This document shows positions 1 to 8,323 of a stretch of DNA of 36,210 nucleotides, in pieces. The position numbers and the translations under genes are program-made. How positions within the stretch are numbered: the first letter of the stretch is position 1; each line of letters begins with the position of its first letter. Source of the stretch: Alkalihalobacterium chitinilyticum (GTDB lineage Bacteria; Bacillota; Bacilli; Bacillales; Bacillaceae_F); NCBI RefSeq assembly GCF_029028005.1, contig NZ_JAOTPO010000029.1:1-36210 (forward strand), given 5' to 3'. The notes under the pieces are model-generated. The model had not been told where the DNA came from. It was given only the letters and a program-made list of their open reading frames with translations, and did not search any database.

Positions 1-8
1 TGCAGAAC

Positions 9-59
9 CCTGATAGGTGCTCGAGTTGCTCTCCAGCAGCGCCCTATCCCCCTATCAGG
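9..59. repeat. Inverted repeat at window edge
   Basis: CCTGATAGG at 9-17 is matched by CCTATCAGG at 51-59, a 9-bp perfect inverted repeat with a 33-nt loop. It may be the end of a dispersed element or a terminator of the gene to the left, which lies outside the window. No gene is seen here. Confidence 0.5.
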
Positions 60-129
60 TAAGAGCTAGTATCAGTATAAACTTTTTATCAGAAAAAATT
101 CATTTACACAAAATATTTTACATTCCCCT

Positions 130-450
130 AATACTGGTAAAAGTGGGTCAGAAACAGCAGGAACGAGCCCGCGTTTTACTAATGCTGGTAAAAGTGGGTC
201 AGAAACAGCAGGAACGAGATCGTTTTTTACTAATACTGGTAAAAGTAGGTCGGAAACAGCAGGAACGAGCCCGCTTTTTACTAATGCTGGTAAAAGTGGG
301 TCAGAAACAGCAGGAACGAGCTCGCGTTTTACTATTACTGGTAAAAGCAGGTCAGAAACAGCAGGAACGAGCCCGTATTTTACTAATAATGGAAAAGGTA
401 GATCAGAAACAGGAGGAACCAACCCGTTTTTTCTAATGCTGGAAAATGTG
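130..450. repeat. 51-bp tandem repeat (minisatellite), six copies plus a partial seventh
   Basis: Units begin at about 130, 181, 232, 283, 334 and 385, with a partial unit near 435. The shared core contains CTGGTAAAAGTGGGTCAGAA followed by ACAGCAGGAACGAG and a GTTTTACTA end. Early copies are nearly identical and the last two are more diverged (for example GGAAAAGGTAGATCAGAAAC). Because 51 is divisible by three, reading frames stay open on both strands across the array, which creates apparent 17-residue repeat proteins. Neither frame has a convincing ribosome binding site, so it is best read as noncoding repeat DNA upstream of secG. No gene is seen from 1 to 610. Confidence 0.9.
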
Positions 451-625
451 TGAGGGGAACTATAGTTAACGCTTGCGCAACCCACAAAAAAACGACTTAG
501 AATGAATGAAAGAAAATCCAACTCTTGTAGCCGTATACGCAACTCACCGTATTACTATTGCTAAAGCACGGCATTTTGTGATACATTAGTATAAGCGCAT
601 ACTGTGCCTGGAGGTGGATCAATCA

Positions 626-856
626 ATGGAAATGTTAATGTTCGTCTTATTAATTATTGTGTCGATTGCACTAATTGCTGTCGTTTTATTACAAGCTGGT
701 AAAAGTGCAGGTCTAGCAGGGGCGATTTCTGGTGGAGCAGAACAATTACTCGGTAAACAAAAAGCTCGTGGAATAGATGCAGTTCTTGCACGTGCAACAG
801 TTGTTCTAGCGGTGTTGTTCTTTGTCTTAACAATTGCTGTAGCATATTTTATGTAA
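626..856 (+). CDS. secG: Preprotein translocase subunit SecG
   Basis: SecG is the small auxiliary subunit of the SecYEG protein-conducting channel in the cytoplasmic membrane. The 76-residue product has two hydrophobic helices (about residues 2-22 and 54-75) joined by a Gly/Ala-rich cytoplasmic loop containing [20 protein letters not shown] and LLGKQKARG, the family hallmark. An in-frame GTG at 614 overlaps the GGAGGTG ribosome binding site itself, so the ATG at 626 is the better start; it gives the usual length for Bacillus SecG. The downstream order est-rnr-smpB-ssrA is the conserved Bacillus arrangement. A possible weak promoter (TTGCTA at 558, TGTGATACA at 577) lies upstream. Identity is certain from the sequence pattern. 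Confidence 0.97.
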   Translation: MEMLMFVLLIIVSIALIAVVLLQAGKSAGLAGAISGGAEQLLGKQKARGIDAVLARATVVLAVLFFVLTIAVAYFM

Positions 857-861
857 AAAAA

Positions 862-896
862 CGAAAGCAGCTGAAGCGATCTTCACTGCTTTTCTT
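862..896 (+). terminator. Rho-independent terminator after secG
   Basis: AAAGCAG at 864-870 pairs with CTGCTTT at 886-892, with inner TGAA/TTCA pairing, followed by a T-rich tail. Confidence 0.8.
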
Positions 897-913
897 TATA
901 TCCCAGAAAAAAT

Positions 914-936
914 CTCGCCAATCGGCGGGTTCTCTT
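914..936 (+). repeat. Hairpin repeat copy 1 (CTCGCC-AATC-GGCGGG)
   Basis: CTCGCCAATCGGCGGG followed by TTCTCTTT forms a short GC-rich hairpin with a T-rich tail. A near-identical copy lies at 1044-1068. The interval between them has no gene. Confidence 0.7.
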
Positions 937-1043
937 TACACATTAGGAAAGTATAAAATTTTTGCATAGATAATTCTCGACGAGGCTGAAAATTTTAAAG
1001 TATCAAGTATAAGAGCAACTACGCCTCTGTCTTCACCCTTAGG

Positions 1044-1068
1044 CTCGCCAATCGGCGAGTTTTCTTTA
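1044..1068 (+). terminator. Hairpin repeat copy 2, terminator-like
   Basis: CTCGCC-AATC-GGCGAG is a perfect 6-bp stem followed by TTTTCTTTA. It is the second copy of the element at 914 and could end transcription before the esterase gene, which would separate it from secG. The approximately 345-bp secG-est gap (857-1203) otherwise shows no coding signal. Confidence 0.65.
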
Positions 1069-1203
1069 TCAAATCAGAAACTGGAAAATCAGACCAATAC
1101 ATAGAAGAAATGGTTTCTGTACTTCTTCTCATAGAGAACGCAAATTCAGGTGAAACTAAACACTATATTGAGGTCTGTGAAATGAAAAGGTAGGTTCGGT
1201 CGT

Positions 1204-1953
1204 ATGAAGATAGTAGCTCCAAAACCATTTACATTTGAAGGCGGGAAGCGTGCGGTGTTATTACTTCACGGTTTTACAGGAAATACTGCCGACGTTAGAA
1301 TGCTCGGCAGACACTTGCAAGAGCGAGGTTATACATGCCATGCGCCGTTATACAAAGGTCATGGTGTCCCGCCGGAAGAACTTGTGCACACGGGCCCTGA
1401 TGATTGGTGGAAGGATGTTGAAGCAGGTTACAATTTCTTAAAAGAGCGCGGTCATGATGAGATCGCGGTTTGCGGACTTTCGCTCGGAGGTGTATTTTCT
1501 CTAAAAATCGGCTACACTTTACCGGTAAAGGGAGTAGTACCGATGTGTGCCCCGATGAATCCGAAGACACAAGAGTCGATGTATGCAGGTGTTGTCGAAT
1601 ATGCTAAAGAGTATAAGCGTCGTGAAAGAAAAAGTGAAGAGCAAATTGAGCAAGAAATAGTCGAATTTAAAAAAACACCGATGCAAACATTAAATGCGCT
1701 GCAACAACTCATAAACGATGTAAGGGAGCACCTAGACCATATTTATTCACCTGTTATGGTTATCCAGGCCCGTCATGATGAAATGATTGATATTGAAAGC
1801 GCAAATATTATATATAACGAAGTGGAAAGTGATGAAAAAGACATCAAGTGGTACGAAAATTCTACGCATGTTATAACGCTGGATAAAGAAAAAGAACAAT
1901 TACACGAAGACGTATATCAATTTTTAGAAACTTTAAGTTGGTCTACTACGTAA
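1204..1953 (+). CDS. est: Carboxylesterase, Est30/YvaK type
   Basis: A 249-residue cytoplasmic alpha/beta hydrolase expected to hydrolyse short- to medium-chain carboxyl esters. The oxyanion-hole motif LLLHGFTG is near residues 19-26, the nucleophile elbow GLSLGG places Ser93, and spacing to the acid and base fits Asp192 (QARHDEMID) and His222 (NSTHVI), matching the Ser-Asp-His triad known for Geobacillus Est30. The start is the ATG after AAAAGGTAGG. It lies 24 bp upstream of rnr, so the two are probably cotranscribed. There is no signal peptide. The family assignment is strong; the natural substrate is unknown. Confidence 0.93.
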   Translation: MKIVAPKPFTFEGGKRAVLLLHGFTGNTADVRMLGRHLQERGYTCHAPLYKGHGVPPEELVHTGPDDWWKDVEAGYNFLKERGHDEIAVCGLSLGGVFSLKIGYTLPVKGVVPMCAPMNPKTQESMYAGVVEYAKEYKRRERKSEEQIEQEIVEFKKTPMQTLNALQQLINDVREHLDHIYSPVMVIQARHDEMIDIESANIIYNEVESDEKDIKWYENSTHVITLDKEKEQLHEDVYQFLETLSWSTT

Positions 1954-1977
1954 AGAATAGAAAGGAGAGTGTAAGTA

Positions 1978-4320
1978 ATGAGTGAAGAAAAAATTCAACA
2001 TCTTCTAGCTTTTATGAGAGAAGAGGCGTACAAGCCATTAACTGTCACCGAGCTGGAAGAAGCATTTGGATTAACCGATTCAAGTGAATTTAAGGAATTT
2101 GTAAAAATTTTAAACGAAATGGAAGAGCAAGGACTCATTGTTCGTACGCGTAGCAACCGCTTCGGTGTGCCTGAACGAATGAATTTAATAAAAGGAAAAG
2201 TTCAAGGAAATGCAAAAGGCTTTGCTTTTATTATTCCGGAGGTGCAAGGAGAAACCGACGTCTATGTGTCTCAAAGTGATTTAGGAGGCGCGATGAACGG
2301 GGATATCGTTCTTGTTCGTCTGCATCCGAAGTCGACTGGAACACGCCCTGAAGGTAGTGTCATCCGTATTATTGAGCGTGGTCTCCAACAAATTGTTGGT
2401 ACATACATGGACCATGAACAATATGGAATGGTTGTCGCTGACGATAAGCGGATCCCAAATGACATTTTCATTCCAAAAACAGCTTCTAAAGGCGCTGCAG
2501 AAGGCCATAAAGTTGTCGTGAAACTGACAAGATACCCTGAAGGACGTAATAGTGCAGAAGGGGAAGTAACAGAAATTCTAGGGCATAAAAATGACCCGGG
2601 AATTGATATTTTATCGATCATTCATAAGCACGGTTTACCTCAGGAATTTCCGCAAGATGTTCTTGATCAAGCAGAAAATGTTCCTGATGAAATTGATCCA
2701 GAAGAAATTAAAAATCGTCGCGACCTGCGTGACAAGACGATCGTTACAATTGACGGTGCGGACGCGAAGGACTTAGATGACGCAGTTAATGTGGAACGTC
2801 TTGAAAACGGGAACTATTCACTCGGTGTTCATATCGCCGACGTCAGTTATTATGTAAAAGAAGGATCACCGATTGATATTGAGGCAGAAGAGCGCGGGAC
2901 GAGTGTGTACTTAGTAGACCGCGTAATCCCGATGATTCCGCACCGATTATCGAATGGAATTTGTAGTTTAAATCCGAAAGTGGACCGCTTAACGTTATCG
3001 TGTGAAATGGAAATCACACCGGACGGACAAGTTGTAGGTCACGATATTTTCCAAAGTGTGATCAGAACGACTGAACGAATGACGTATACAGAAGTCCGCA
3101 AAATTTTAGAAGATGAAGACGAAGAGGTATTACAGCGTTTTGAGCCGCTTATTCCATTTTTTAAGCAAATGGGTGAGTTAGCGGATATCTTACGTAAAAA
3201 ACGTTTTGAACGTGGTGCGATTGACTTTGACTTTAAAGAAGCCAAAGTATTAGTTGACGAAGAAGGAAAACCGACGGATGTTGTCATCCGTGAGCGTTCA
3301 GTAGCTGAACGCTTAATTGAAGAGTTCATGCTGGCAGCCAATGAAACGATTGCGGAACACTTCCATTGGCTGAAAGTACCGTTTATTTATCGAATTCACG
3401 ATGACCCTAAAGAGGAGAAGCTCAATAAGTTCTTAGAATTTATTACGAACTTTGGATACGTCGTTCGCGGAACAGCAAACTCTATTCACCCGCGTGCCTT
3501 ACAACAGCTGCTTGAAGCGGTTCGCGGCGAGCCGGAAGAAACGGTCATTAGTACGGTTATGCTTCGTTCGATGCAACAAGCGAAGTATGATCCGGAAAGC
3601 TTAGGTCACTTTGGTTTGTCGACTGAATTTTACACACACTTTACGTCGCCAATCCGCCGTTACCCTGACTTAATCGTTCACCGTCTAATTCGTACGTATT
3701 TAATCGAAAAAAAGACAGACGAAAAAACGCAAAGTCATTGGAAACACCGCCTAGATGAGATTGCGAAGCACTCGTCGGAAATGGAGCGCCGTGCTGTAGA
3801 TGCTGAGCGCGAAACGGACGAAGTGAAAAAAGCGCAGTTCATGGAAGATAAAATCGGTGAGACATTCACCGGTATCATTAGTGGTGTAACGAACTTCGGT
3901 ATCTTTGTTGAGTTAGAAAATACAATCGAAGGTCTTGTGCATGTTAGTTATCTAACGGATGACTATTACAGTTATGATGAGCGTTCTTATGCGATGATCG
4001 GCGAGCGTACGGGCAATGTGTTCCGTATTGGTGATGAGCTTGAAGTCCGTTGTATTAATGTAAACGTTGATGAGTCTTCGATTGACTTTGAAATCGTCGG
4101 CATGAAAGAGCCAGCGAAGAAACGTGAGCGTAATGCCTCTCCGAAAGTCATCGTAGGTCCGAAGCGCGGCGGTGGTAAGAGAGCTGGCGGCGGAAAAGAC
4201 GGTGGTCCAGGCGCTGCTGGAGACAATGACAAGAAAAATAAAGGCAAACGGAAAAAGAAAAAAGGCTTTTATGAAAATGCACCGAGAAGTAAACGCAATA
4301 AAGGGAAGAAAAAGCGTTAA
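1978..4320 (+). CDS. rnr: Ribonuclease R
   Basis: A processive 3'-to-5' exoribonuclease of the RNB family (780 residues) that degrades structured RNA, takes part in rRNA and mRNA turnover, and works with tmRNA-SmpB in trans-translation. Visible in order: an N-terminal winged-helix region (1-65), cold-shock-like OB domains (about 70-230, including KGFAFIIPE), the RNB catalytic domain (about 250-590) with [13 protein letters not shown] carrying the metal-binding aspartates, an S1 RNA-binding domain (about 625-710, [16 protein letters not shown]), and a Lys/Gly/Arg-rich tail. AAAGGAGAG precedes the ATG. Its position beside smpB and ssrA is the standard Bacillus arrangement. Confidence 0.98.
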   Translation: MSEEKIQHLLAFMREEAYKPLTVTELEEAFGLTDSSEFKEFVKILNEMEEQGLIVRTRSNRFGVPERMNLIKGKVQGNAKGFAFIIPEVQGETDVYVSQSDLGGAMNGDIVLVRLHPKSTGTRPEGSVIRIIERGLQQIVGTYMDHEQYGMVVADDKRIPNDIFIPKTASKGAAEGHKVVVKLTRYPEGRNSAEGEVTEILGHKNDPGIDILSIIHKHGLPQEFPQDVLDQAENVPDEIDPEEIKNRRDLRDKTIVTIDGADAKDLDDAVNVERLENGNYSLGVHIADVSYYVKEGSPIDIEAEERGTSVYLVDRVIPMIPHRLSNGICSLNPKVDRLTLSCEMEITPDGQVVGHDIFQSVIRTTERMTYTEVRKILEDEDEEVLQRFEPLIPFFKQMGELADILRKKRFERGAIDFDFKEAKVLVDEEGKPTDVVIRERSVAERLIEEFMLAANETIAEHFHWLKVPFIYRIHDDPKEEKLNKFLEFITNFGYVVRGTANSIHPRALQQLLEAVRGEPEETVISTVMLRSMQQAKYDPESLGHFGLSTEFYTHFTSPIRRYPDLIVHRLIRTYLIEKKTDEKTQSHWKHRLDEIAKHSSEMERRAVDAERETDEVKKAQFMEDKIGETFTGIISGVTNFGIFVELENTIEGLVHVSYLTDDYYSYDERSYAMIGERTGNVFRIGDELEVRCINVNVDESSIDFEIVGMKEPAKKRERNASPKVIVGPKRGGGKRAGGGKDGGPGAAGDNDKKNKGKRKKKKGFYENAPRSKRNKGKKKR

Positions 4321-4342
4321 TATAGTATTTTTTGCATAATCG

Positions 4343-4376
4343 GAAAAGACGGCAACATTTGTTTGTCGTCTTTTTG
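4343..4376 (+). terminator. Rho-independent terminator after rnr
   Basis: AAAAGACG (from 4344) pairs with CGTCTTTTT (to about 4375) around a loop of about 15 nt and is followed by T residues. It separates rnr from smpB, which has its own promoter. Confidence 0.8.
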
Positions 4377-4442
4377 GTTGATTTCTCGTGAATGTGCAAA
4401 GAATGAGTTCTCCAATCCTAGCGGTGAGGCTAATTCCTTTCG

Positions 4443-4629
4443 TTAGAGGACTGAGAAGCCCTTATTTTAGTAAAATAGCTGTTTTTTTCAATTTAGAGGA
4501 CTGAGAGGCCCTTATTTACTCTAAATCGCCTAAAAACGACTGTGAAAACCGAGAATAAAGGCCTGTGAGTCCTCTTAGCTACTCATATTAACAATATTTC
4601 ATCAAATAAGGTCCTGTGAGTCCGCTAAA
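4443..4629. repeat. Dispersed F-F-R-R repeat cluster, locus A
   Basis: Two forward copies of the motif (TTAGAGGACTGAGAGG then CCTTATT) lie at 4443-4469 and 4493-4518, and two inverted copies (AATAAGG then CCTGTGAGTCC) at 4554-4577 and 4605-4629. Same-strand copies are spaced 50-51 bp apart. Forward 1 can pair with inverted 2, and forward 2 with inverted 1, giving a nested stem structure. The same arrangement recurs at three other sites in this window. It occupies most of the 512-bp rnr-smpB gap, which has no gene. Confidence 0.85.
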
Positions 4630-4786
4630 AATTTGATCCACACTAATGGCTTCAATAGAACCTAGAACAAACAAGTAAATTTTATTGGCACTTCTTATAG
4701 CGATTACGTACCTAGCGATCATGCACCCTGCCGACGAACAAGAGTACTTTGTTTAGTTACCTTCTCTATGAATTTTTCTTATGTTT

Positions 4787-4795
4787 TGATATAAT
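4787..4795 (+). promoter_or_regulatory. Extended -10 promoter for smpB
   Basis: TGATATAAT fits the TGnTATAAT extended -10 consensus for sigma-A. No good -35 element is seen at 16-18 bp. It lies 38 bp upstream of the smpB start. Confidence 0.6.
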
Positions 4796-4832
4796 AGGAC
4801 AACGACGTCAAAAAATGGTAGGTGTATGAGAA

Positions 4833-5300
4833 ATGGCGAAAAAAGACAGTAATGTCATTGCTCAAAATAAGAAAGCATCCCATGACTATCATATCGAAGA
4901 AACATTTGAAGCAGGGATGGTATTGCAAGGTACGGAGATTAAGTCAATCCGTGCCGGTAAAATGAATATTAAAGATGCGTTTGCTAAGATACAAAACGGT
5001 GAAATCTACTTATGGAATGCGCACATCAATCCATATGAACAAGGAAATCGCTATAACCATGATCCACTGAGAACGAGAAAATTATTGCTTCATAAAAAGC
5101 AAATTAACCAACTGATAGGTGCTTCAAAGGAACAAGGGTATGCGATCGTTCCATTAAAAGTGTATATTAAAAATGGCTTTGCTAAAGTATTAATTGGTCT
5201 TGCGAAAGGTAAGAAGAAGTTTGATAAACGTGAAGACTTGAAAAAGAAAGATGCAAAGCGTGAAATTGAACGTGCCTTCCGTGACAAGCAGCGAGTTTAA
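4833..5300 (+). CDS. smpB: SsrA-binding protein SmpB
   Basis: SmpB binds the tRNA-like domain of tmRNA and places it in the A site of stalled ribosomes. The 155-residue product shows the family OB-barrel sequence: N-terminal [19 protein letters not shown], then [27 protein letters not shown] and [12 protein letters not shown]. It ends with a basic tail ([20 protein letters not shown]) that becomes helical in the mRNA channel. The length is typical. GGTAGGTG precedes the ATG. It lies 251 bp upstream of its RNA partner ssrA. Confidence 0.98.
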   Translation: MAKKDSNVIAQNKKASHDYHIEETFEAGMVLQGTEIKSIRAGKMNIKDAFAKIQNGEIYLWNAHINPYEQGNRYNHDPLRTRKLLLHKKQINQLIGASKEQGYAIVPLKVYIKNGFAKVLIGLAKGKKKFDKREDLKKKDAKREIERAFRDKQRV

Positions 5301-5416
5301 TGCGTTGCTTGTAGGGCAGTCATTTTTAATTGTTCTTTTCATTTGATGATGGATGGATACAATGCAATGTGAGGTTCGAATGATTAAGTTGGTTTTCACC
5401 TTACAATATTTGTCAT

Positions 5417-5444
5417 TTGAAAAGTACTCTAGATATGCTATAAT
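5417..5444 (+). promoter_or_regulatory. Sigma-A promoter for ssrA
   Basis: TTGAAA (5417-5422) and TATAAT (5439-5444) are separated by 16 bp, with TGC directly before the -10 (extended -10). Transcription would start near 5451, giving a leader of about 100 nt before mature tmRNA. That leader holds two hairpins: TCCAGA/TCTGGA with GCGA/TCGC near 5450-5478, and GCAGTTGCG/CGCAAATGC near 5512-5540. They are probably removed during 5' processing. Confidence 0.75.
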
Positions 5445-5639
5445 GTAATTCCAGACGGCGAGATGATCGCTTCTGGATTACAACTAGCTCAGTAGCTTAC
5501 TTCTGTTTCAGCAGTTGCGTCTGAATAAGTCGCAAATGCTATTTATAATCTGGGGACGTTTTGGATTCGACAGGGGTGGGTTGAGCTTAAGTTGCGAGTC
5601 GAGGGGGTCGGCCTCGTTAAAACGCCAACGCCTATAACT

Positions 5640-5675
5640 GGCAAAACTAACAATAACTTCGCAGTAGCAGCTTAA
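5640..5675 (+). other. tmRNA tag reading frame
   Basis: The resume codon GGC at 5640 begins GKTNNNFAVAA followed by TAA (5673-5675). With the alanine carried by tmRNA the added tag is AGKTNNNFAVAA. Its start AGKTN and end AA match Bacillus tags, and the hydrophobic AVAA end is the type recognised by ClpXP. It is shorter than the B. subtilis tag. Confidence 0.9.
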
Positions 5676-5894
5676 TAGCGCTTTGCGGTTCCACCCTCCA
5701 TCGCCCATGTGGTAGGGACTGGGACTCACTCTAAGTGGGCTACGCCGGCTGTCCTCCGTCTGAGGACGAAGGAAGAGATTAATCAGACTAGCCTTACTGA
5801 AGCCTGTTACTGGGCCAACGTAAGTGCGAAATGCTAATACAGTAACTACACTCGTAGAAGCTTAAGTGTCGACATTCTTGGACGTGGGTTCGAT

Positions 5895-6182
5895 CAAGAA
5901 ATTGGGTCGCCTTGCGTGGTAACACGTAAGTGAAAACTTGGCTTAATCGATGAAACCTAAGTCACTATCATAGTGATAAGGCAATATCGAGCGGTATGTG
6001 AAGTAATTCAACAGCCGTGTATCGACTTATAGGCTACCTAAAGAAAGAGTTAGGTAGTACTAGGATACAGAATTCTGTCAGATGACAAATATATATTCTG
6101 TATAAGACGCCAAGGAACTTAACGGATTATCCGATAAGTTCAAGATATAGTCAGTGCCGTAGCGAAAGCACGGAAAAGCATG
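5895..6182 (+). ncRNA. Group I intron (IA-like) in the tmRNA T-loop
   Basis: A 288-nt insertion without an ORF splits the tmRNA T-loop. P1 forms from exon CGAT plus CAA-GAAA-TTG and GTCG, placing a U-G wobble at the 5' splice site after 5894. The intron ends with G at 6182. Other elements: P2 hairpin CTTGCGTG/CACGTAAG (5911-5930); R-like GACTTATA (6024-6031) pairing with TATAGTC (6146-6152) of the conserved AAGATATAGTC element (P7); P7.1-like CTACCTAA/TTAGGTAG (6034-6057); P7.2-like ATACAGAAT/ATTCTGTAT (6065-6103); P8 AACTTA/TAAGTT (6116-6140); and P9 CCGT/ACGG with a GAAA loop (6157-6173). Extra P7.1/P7.2 hairpins suggest subgroup IA. P3-P6 pairings were not fully resolved by eye. Self-splicing is inferred. 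Confidence 0.9.
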
Positions 6183-6209
6183 TCCCACCGTCTCCACCAA
6201 ATTATTATG

Positions 6210-6240
6210 AAAAAGACCACCGTGTTAGGTGGTCTTTTTC
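6210..6240 (+). terminator. Rho-independent terminator of ssrA
   Basis: AAAAAGACCACC pairs perfectly with GGTGGTCTTTTT around a 6-nt loop, 11 nt after the tmRNA CCA end. Confidence 0.92.
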
Positions 6241-6326
6241 TTTGTGTTGTTTTAGTATTTACGTTAGTGGAAGTTTGGTTTTATGTTATGCAATCGATGT
6301 TAATATGCTTTTTAAATAACATCTTT

Positions 6327-6737
6327 TTATAGTTTAAAAAATCCTTCTTCAAACTCAAGTTTAGCTTTTCTCAAGGCATCATTATATTTGCCATTTCTTA
6401 GAGTTACTTGGTTATAATTTTTCAGTAAATATCCTGCTCTGCACTTTTTCATAGGTACCCTTAAATAGGGAATGATTTTTTCTAGAATATAAAAGACAGT
6501 GACCTTAGATTTTATTGTGAGGGTGTAAGAGTCTTTATGTAATTTAGGTGAGTAATTCTTTTTACTAGTAATTGTGCCCTGTATGATTGATTGAAGATAG
6601 GTTAACAACTCGATATCAGTTGAAGCAATAGTGATGACTGGACGTCTATACTCATTTTTATGCAACCTAGTTAAGGTTATAGTTCCTTCGCCGTCAATGA
6701 TCCCTGCGATATACGCTGCTTCAACTTCATTCAACAT
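6327..6737 (-). CDS. LAGLIDADG homing endonuclease
   Basis: A 136-residue single-motif LAGLIDADG protein. AAYIAGIIDGEGTITL (residues 7-22) is the helix that forms the dimer interface and carries the catalytic acidic residue (Asp15/Glu17 region). The following beta-rich sequence (PVITIASTDIELLTYLQSII, then YTLTIKSK) fits the DNA-binding saddle. One motif implies a homodimer cutting a pseudo-palindromic site of about 20 bp. The start at 6737 follows a strong GAGGAGG; an upstream in-frame Met at 6785 lacks one. It lies convergent to ssrA, 128 bp past the tmRNA end and outside the intron. Inference: it promotes intron mobility into intronless ssrA alleles. It could instead be an unrelated free-standing homing gene. 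Confidence 0.88.
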   Translation of the reverse strand: MLNEVEAAYIAGIIDGEGTITLTRLHKNEYRRPVITIASTDIELLTYLQSIIQGTITSKKNYSPKLHKDSYTLTIKSKVTVFYILEKIIPYLRVPMKKCRAGYLLKNYNQVTLRNGKYNDALRKAKLEFEEGFFKL

Positions 6738-6878
6738 CTTTTCCTCCTCAAAAAAACCTATACTGTAGAATTCATTAAAAAACATCGTTTTCCTTTATTA
6801 AAAATTGGTTAATTACTTTTGTCTCATGAGAAACGATATCATAAAAACTGGTTACGATTATGACTACAGTACCAACCA

Positions 6879-8096
6879 TCAAACCACCTGACTCTCATCC
6901 CCCACGCGCACTTCCCGCCGTAACTCCACCCGAATCCAAACGACCATCAGCAACGCAATTAAAATCAGTCCGCAAATCGTCAGTACGATCCCAGTCCAAT
7001 CAAACATCACCCAGATCATGCCACCGCTCGTTCCGATAACACTAGATCCGAGGTAATAACAAAGCAAATAAAGAGATGCCGCTTGAGATTTATAATTTGT
7101 AGCCAATTGACCAACCATGCTGCTTGCAATCGAGTGACTGCCAAAAAATCCAAAAGTAAAAACAGCGAGAGCAAACAAAATGAGCCAAAGGTTGGAACTT
7201 AACGTCAACACCGCACCAATGAGCATAATCATAATCGTTACCGGAAGCATTTGTTGCTTGCCGAATTGGTCGCTTACTTTTCCCATATACGTTGAACTAA
7301 ACGTTCCTACTAAATAAATAAGAAAAACGAGCCCAATTATCGATTGACTTAAATAATATGGAGCTGCCATTAAAACAAAACTGATGTAGTTATAGACCGT
7401 AACAAAGCCTCCCATTAACACAAAAGAGATGATAAAGAGCGCTAGTAATTTACGGTCTTTCAACTGGGACATCAAAGAAGGAATTAACTTTTTTATTGTA
7501 TATTTACTTCGCGTTGAATGAATGTCGACAGGTAACATTGTCCAAAATAAAATACTTAACAATACACTGACTCCGCCGATGGTACCAACAGCAACCTGCC
7601 ATGAAAACCAGTCGGTTAAAACCCCAGTAATCAGTCGTCCAGACAAACCGCCGAGAGTAGTACCACTAACGTATATTCCCATCACCACACCGAGCGTCTT
7701 CGGATGGAACTCTTCACTTACATATGTCATCGCAATCCCAGGAAACCCTGCAAGTGCAATCCCTTGTAATGCCCGAATTGCGAGGAGACTTGTAAAATTA
7801 GAGCTGAAAGCAGTTAATATACAAAGCAATGATGAGAGAAGTAATGCCCATGTCATCATTCGTTTGCGCCCGGTTGAATCGGAAACAATTGCAGTCACTA
7901 ACATCGTCACGGCTAGAAATCCTGTCGTAATGGATAGCGCAAGGCTGGCAACCGCAGGTGTAACCTCGAATTCGTTAGAAAAGACAGGTATTAGTGTTTG
8001 CATCGAGTATAAAATCATAAAGCTGACAAAGCTTCCTGAAAACAAGGCAATTATCGTTTTATAGTAACTAGAATGATCTTTTGTAATATGAGTCAC
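6879..8096 (-). CDS. MFS transporter, YybF/YnfM-like
   Basis: A 405-residue major facilitator superfamily permease with about 12 hydrophobic helices and the loop 2-3 motif DSTGRKRMM. It probably exports a small molecule by proton antiport. The GTG start at 8096 follows GGGGTAGGA. It is divergent from a LysR-type regulator gene 227 bp away, a layout like B. subtilis yybE-yybF, so the regulator likely controls it. The substrate cannot be read from sequence. The C-terminus ends in a short charged tail. Confidence 0.85.
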   Translation of the reverse strand: MTHITKDHSSYYKTIIALFSGSFVSFMILYSMQTLIPVFSNEFEVTPAVASLALSITTGFLAVTMLVTAIVSDSTGRKRMMTWALLLSSLLCILTAFSSNFTSLLAIRALQGIALAGFPGIAMTYVSEEFHPKTLGVVMGIYVSGTTLGGLSGRLITGVLTDWFSWQVAVGTIGGVSVLLSILFWTMLPVDIHSTRSKYTIKKLIPSLMSQLKDRKLLALFIISFVLMGGFVTVYNYISFVLMAAPYYLSQSIIGLVFLIYLVGTFSSTYMGKVSDQFGKQQMLPVTIMIMLIGAVLTLSSNLWLILFALAVFTFGFFGSHSIASSMVGQLATNYKSQAASLYLLCYYLGSSVIGTSGGMIWVMFDWTGIVLTICGLILIALLMVVWIRVELRREVRVGDESQVV

Positions 8097-8323
8097 TGTA
8101 TTTCCTACCCCTTTTTTTGCTATGTACTCTTAATCATACTTTTGACAACTCATAACTTCCAATTTATAATTTTCATAAAATTAATGCAAAAATGTAATAG
8201 TGAAACACCAACACTAAGTTCAGTAAAAGAAAAAATCAGTAAAAGCATCAATTCAGTACAACCATCCAAACCATAAAATCAAATCAAATCAGAACTAAAA
8301 ACATTTAGAAAGCTGGTCGTTAT

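Larger units (their letters stand above)
5552..6199 (+). ncRNA. ssrA: tmRNA (ssrA), interrupted by a group I intron
   Basis: tmRNA rescues stalled ribosomes by acting first as alanyl-tRNA and then as mRNA for a degradation tag. The 5' end GGGGACG pairs with CGTCTCC before the terminal ACCA, and a G3-U70 type wobble gives the alanine identity. The hallmark 5' sequence TTTTGGATTCGACAGGGGT is present. The precursor has two exons: 5552-5894 ends inside the T-loop (GTGGGTTCGAT), and 6183-6199 (TCCCAC ... ACCA) completes the T-arm. After removal of 288 nt the T-arm becomes GTGGG-TTCGATT-CCCAC, a proper 5-bp stem with a 7-nt loop. Mature RNA would be 360 nt including the encoded CCA. Pseudoknot-rich segments follow the tag reading frame. 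Confidence 0.96.

Noticed and set aside
130-450. CRISPR array
   Set aside because: The whole 51-bp unit repeats, with no unique spacers, and no cas genes are nearby.
17-542. Long frames on both strands across the 51-bp repeats
   Set aside because: They exist because the repeat length is a multiple of three; no ribosome site and the repeats diverge without codon-like pattern.
4443-4629. Repeat locus A as a tRNA or riboswitch
   Set aside because: No tRNA arms or known riboswitch motif; the same element recurs at unrelated genes.
5544-5549. TATAAT just before mature tmRNA
   Set aside because: It ends 2 bp before the tmRNA 5' end, too close to act as its -10; the promoter at 5417-5444 fits.
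5552-6199. Two-piece (permuted) tmRNA
   Set aside because: Acceptor halves are in the normal order and the break is in the T-loop with group I intron features.
7522-8064. 180-codon plus-strand frame
   Set aside because: It is antisense to the MFS gene, which has clear membrane helices and a ribosome site.
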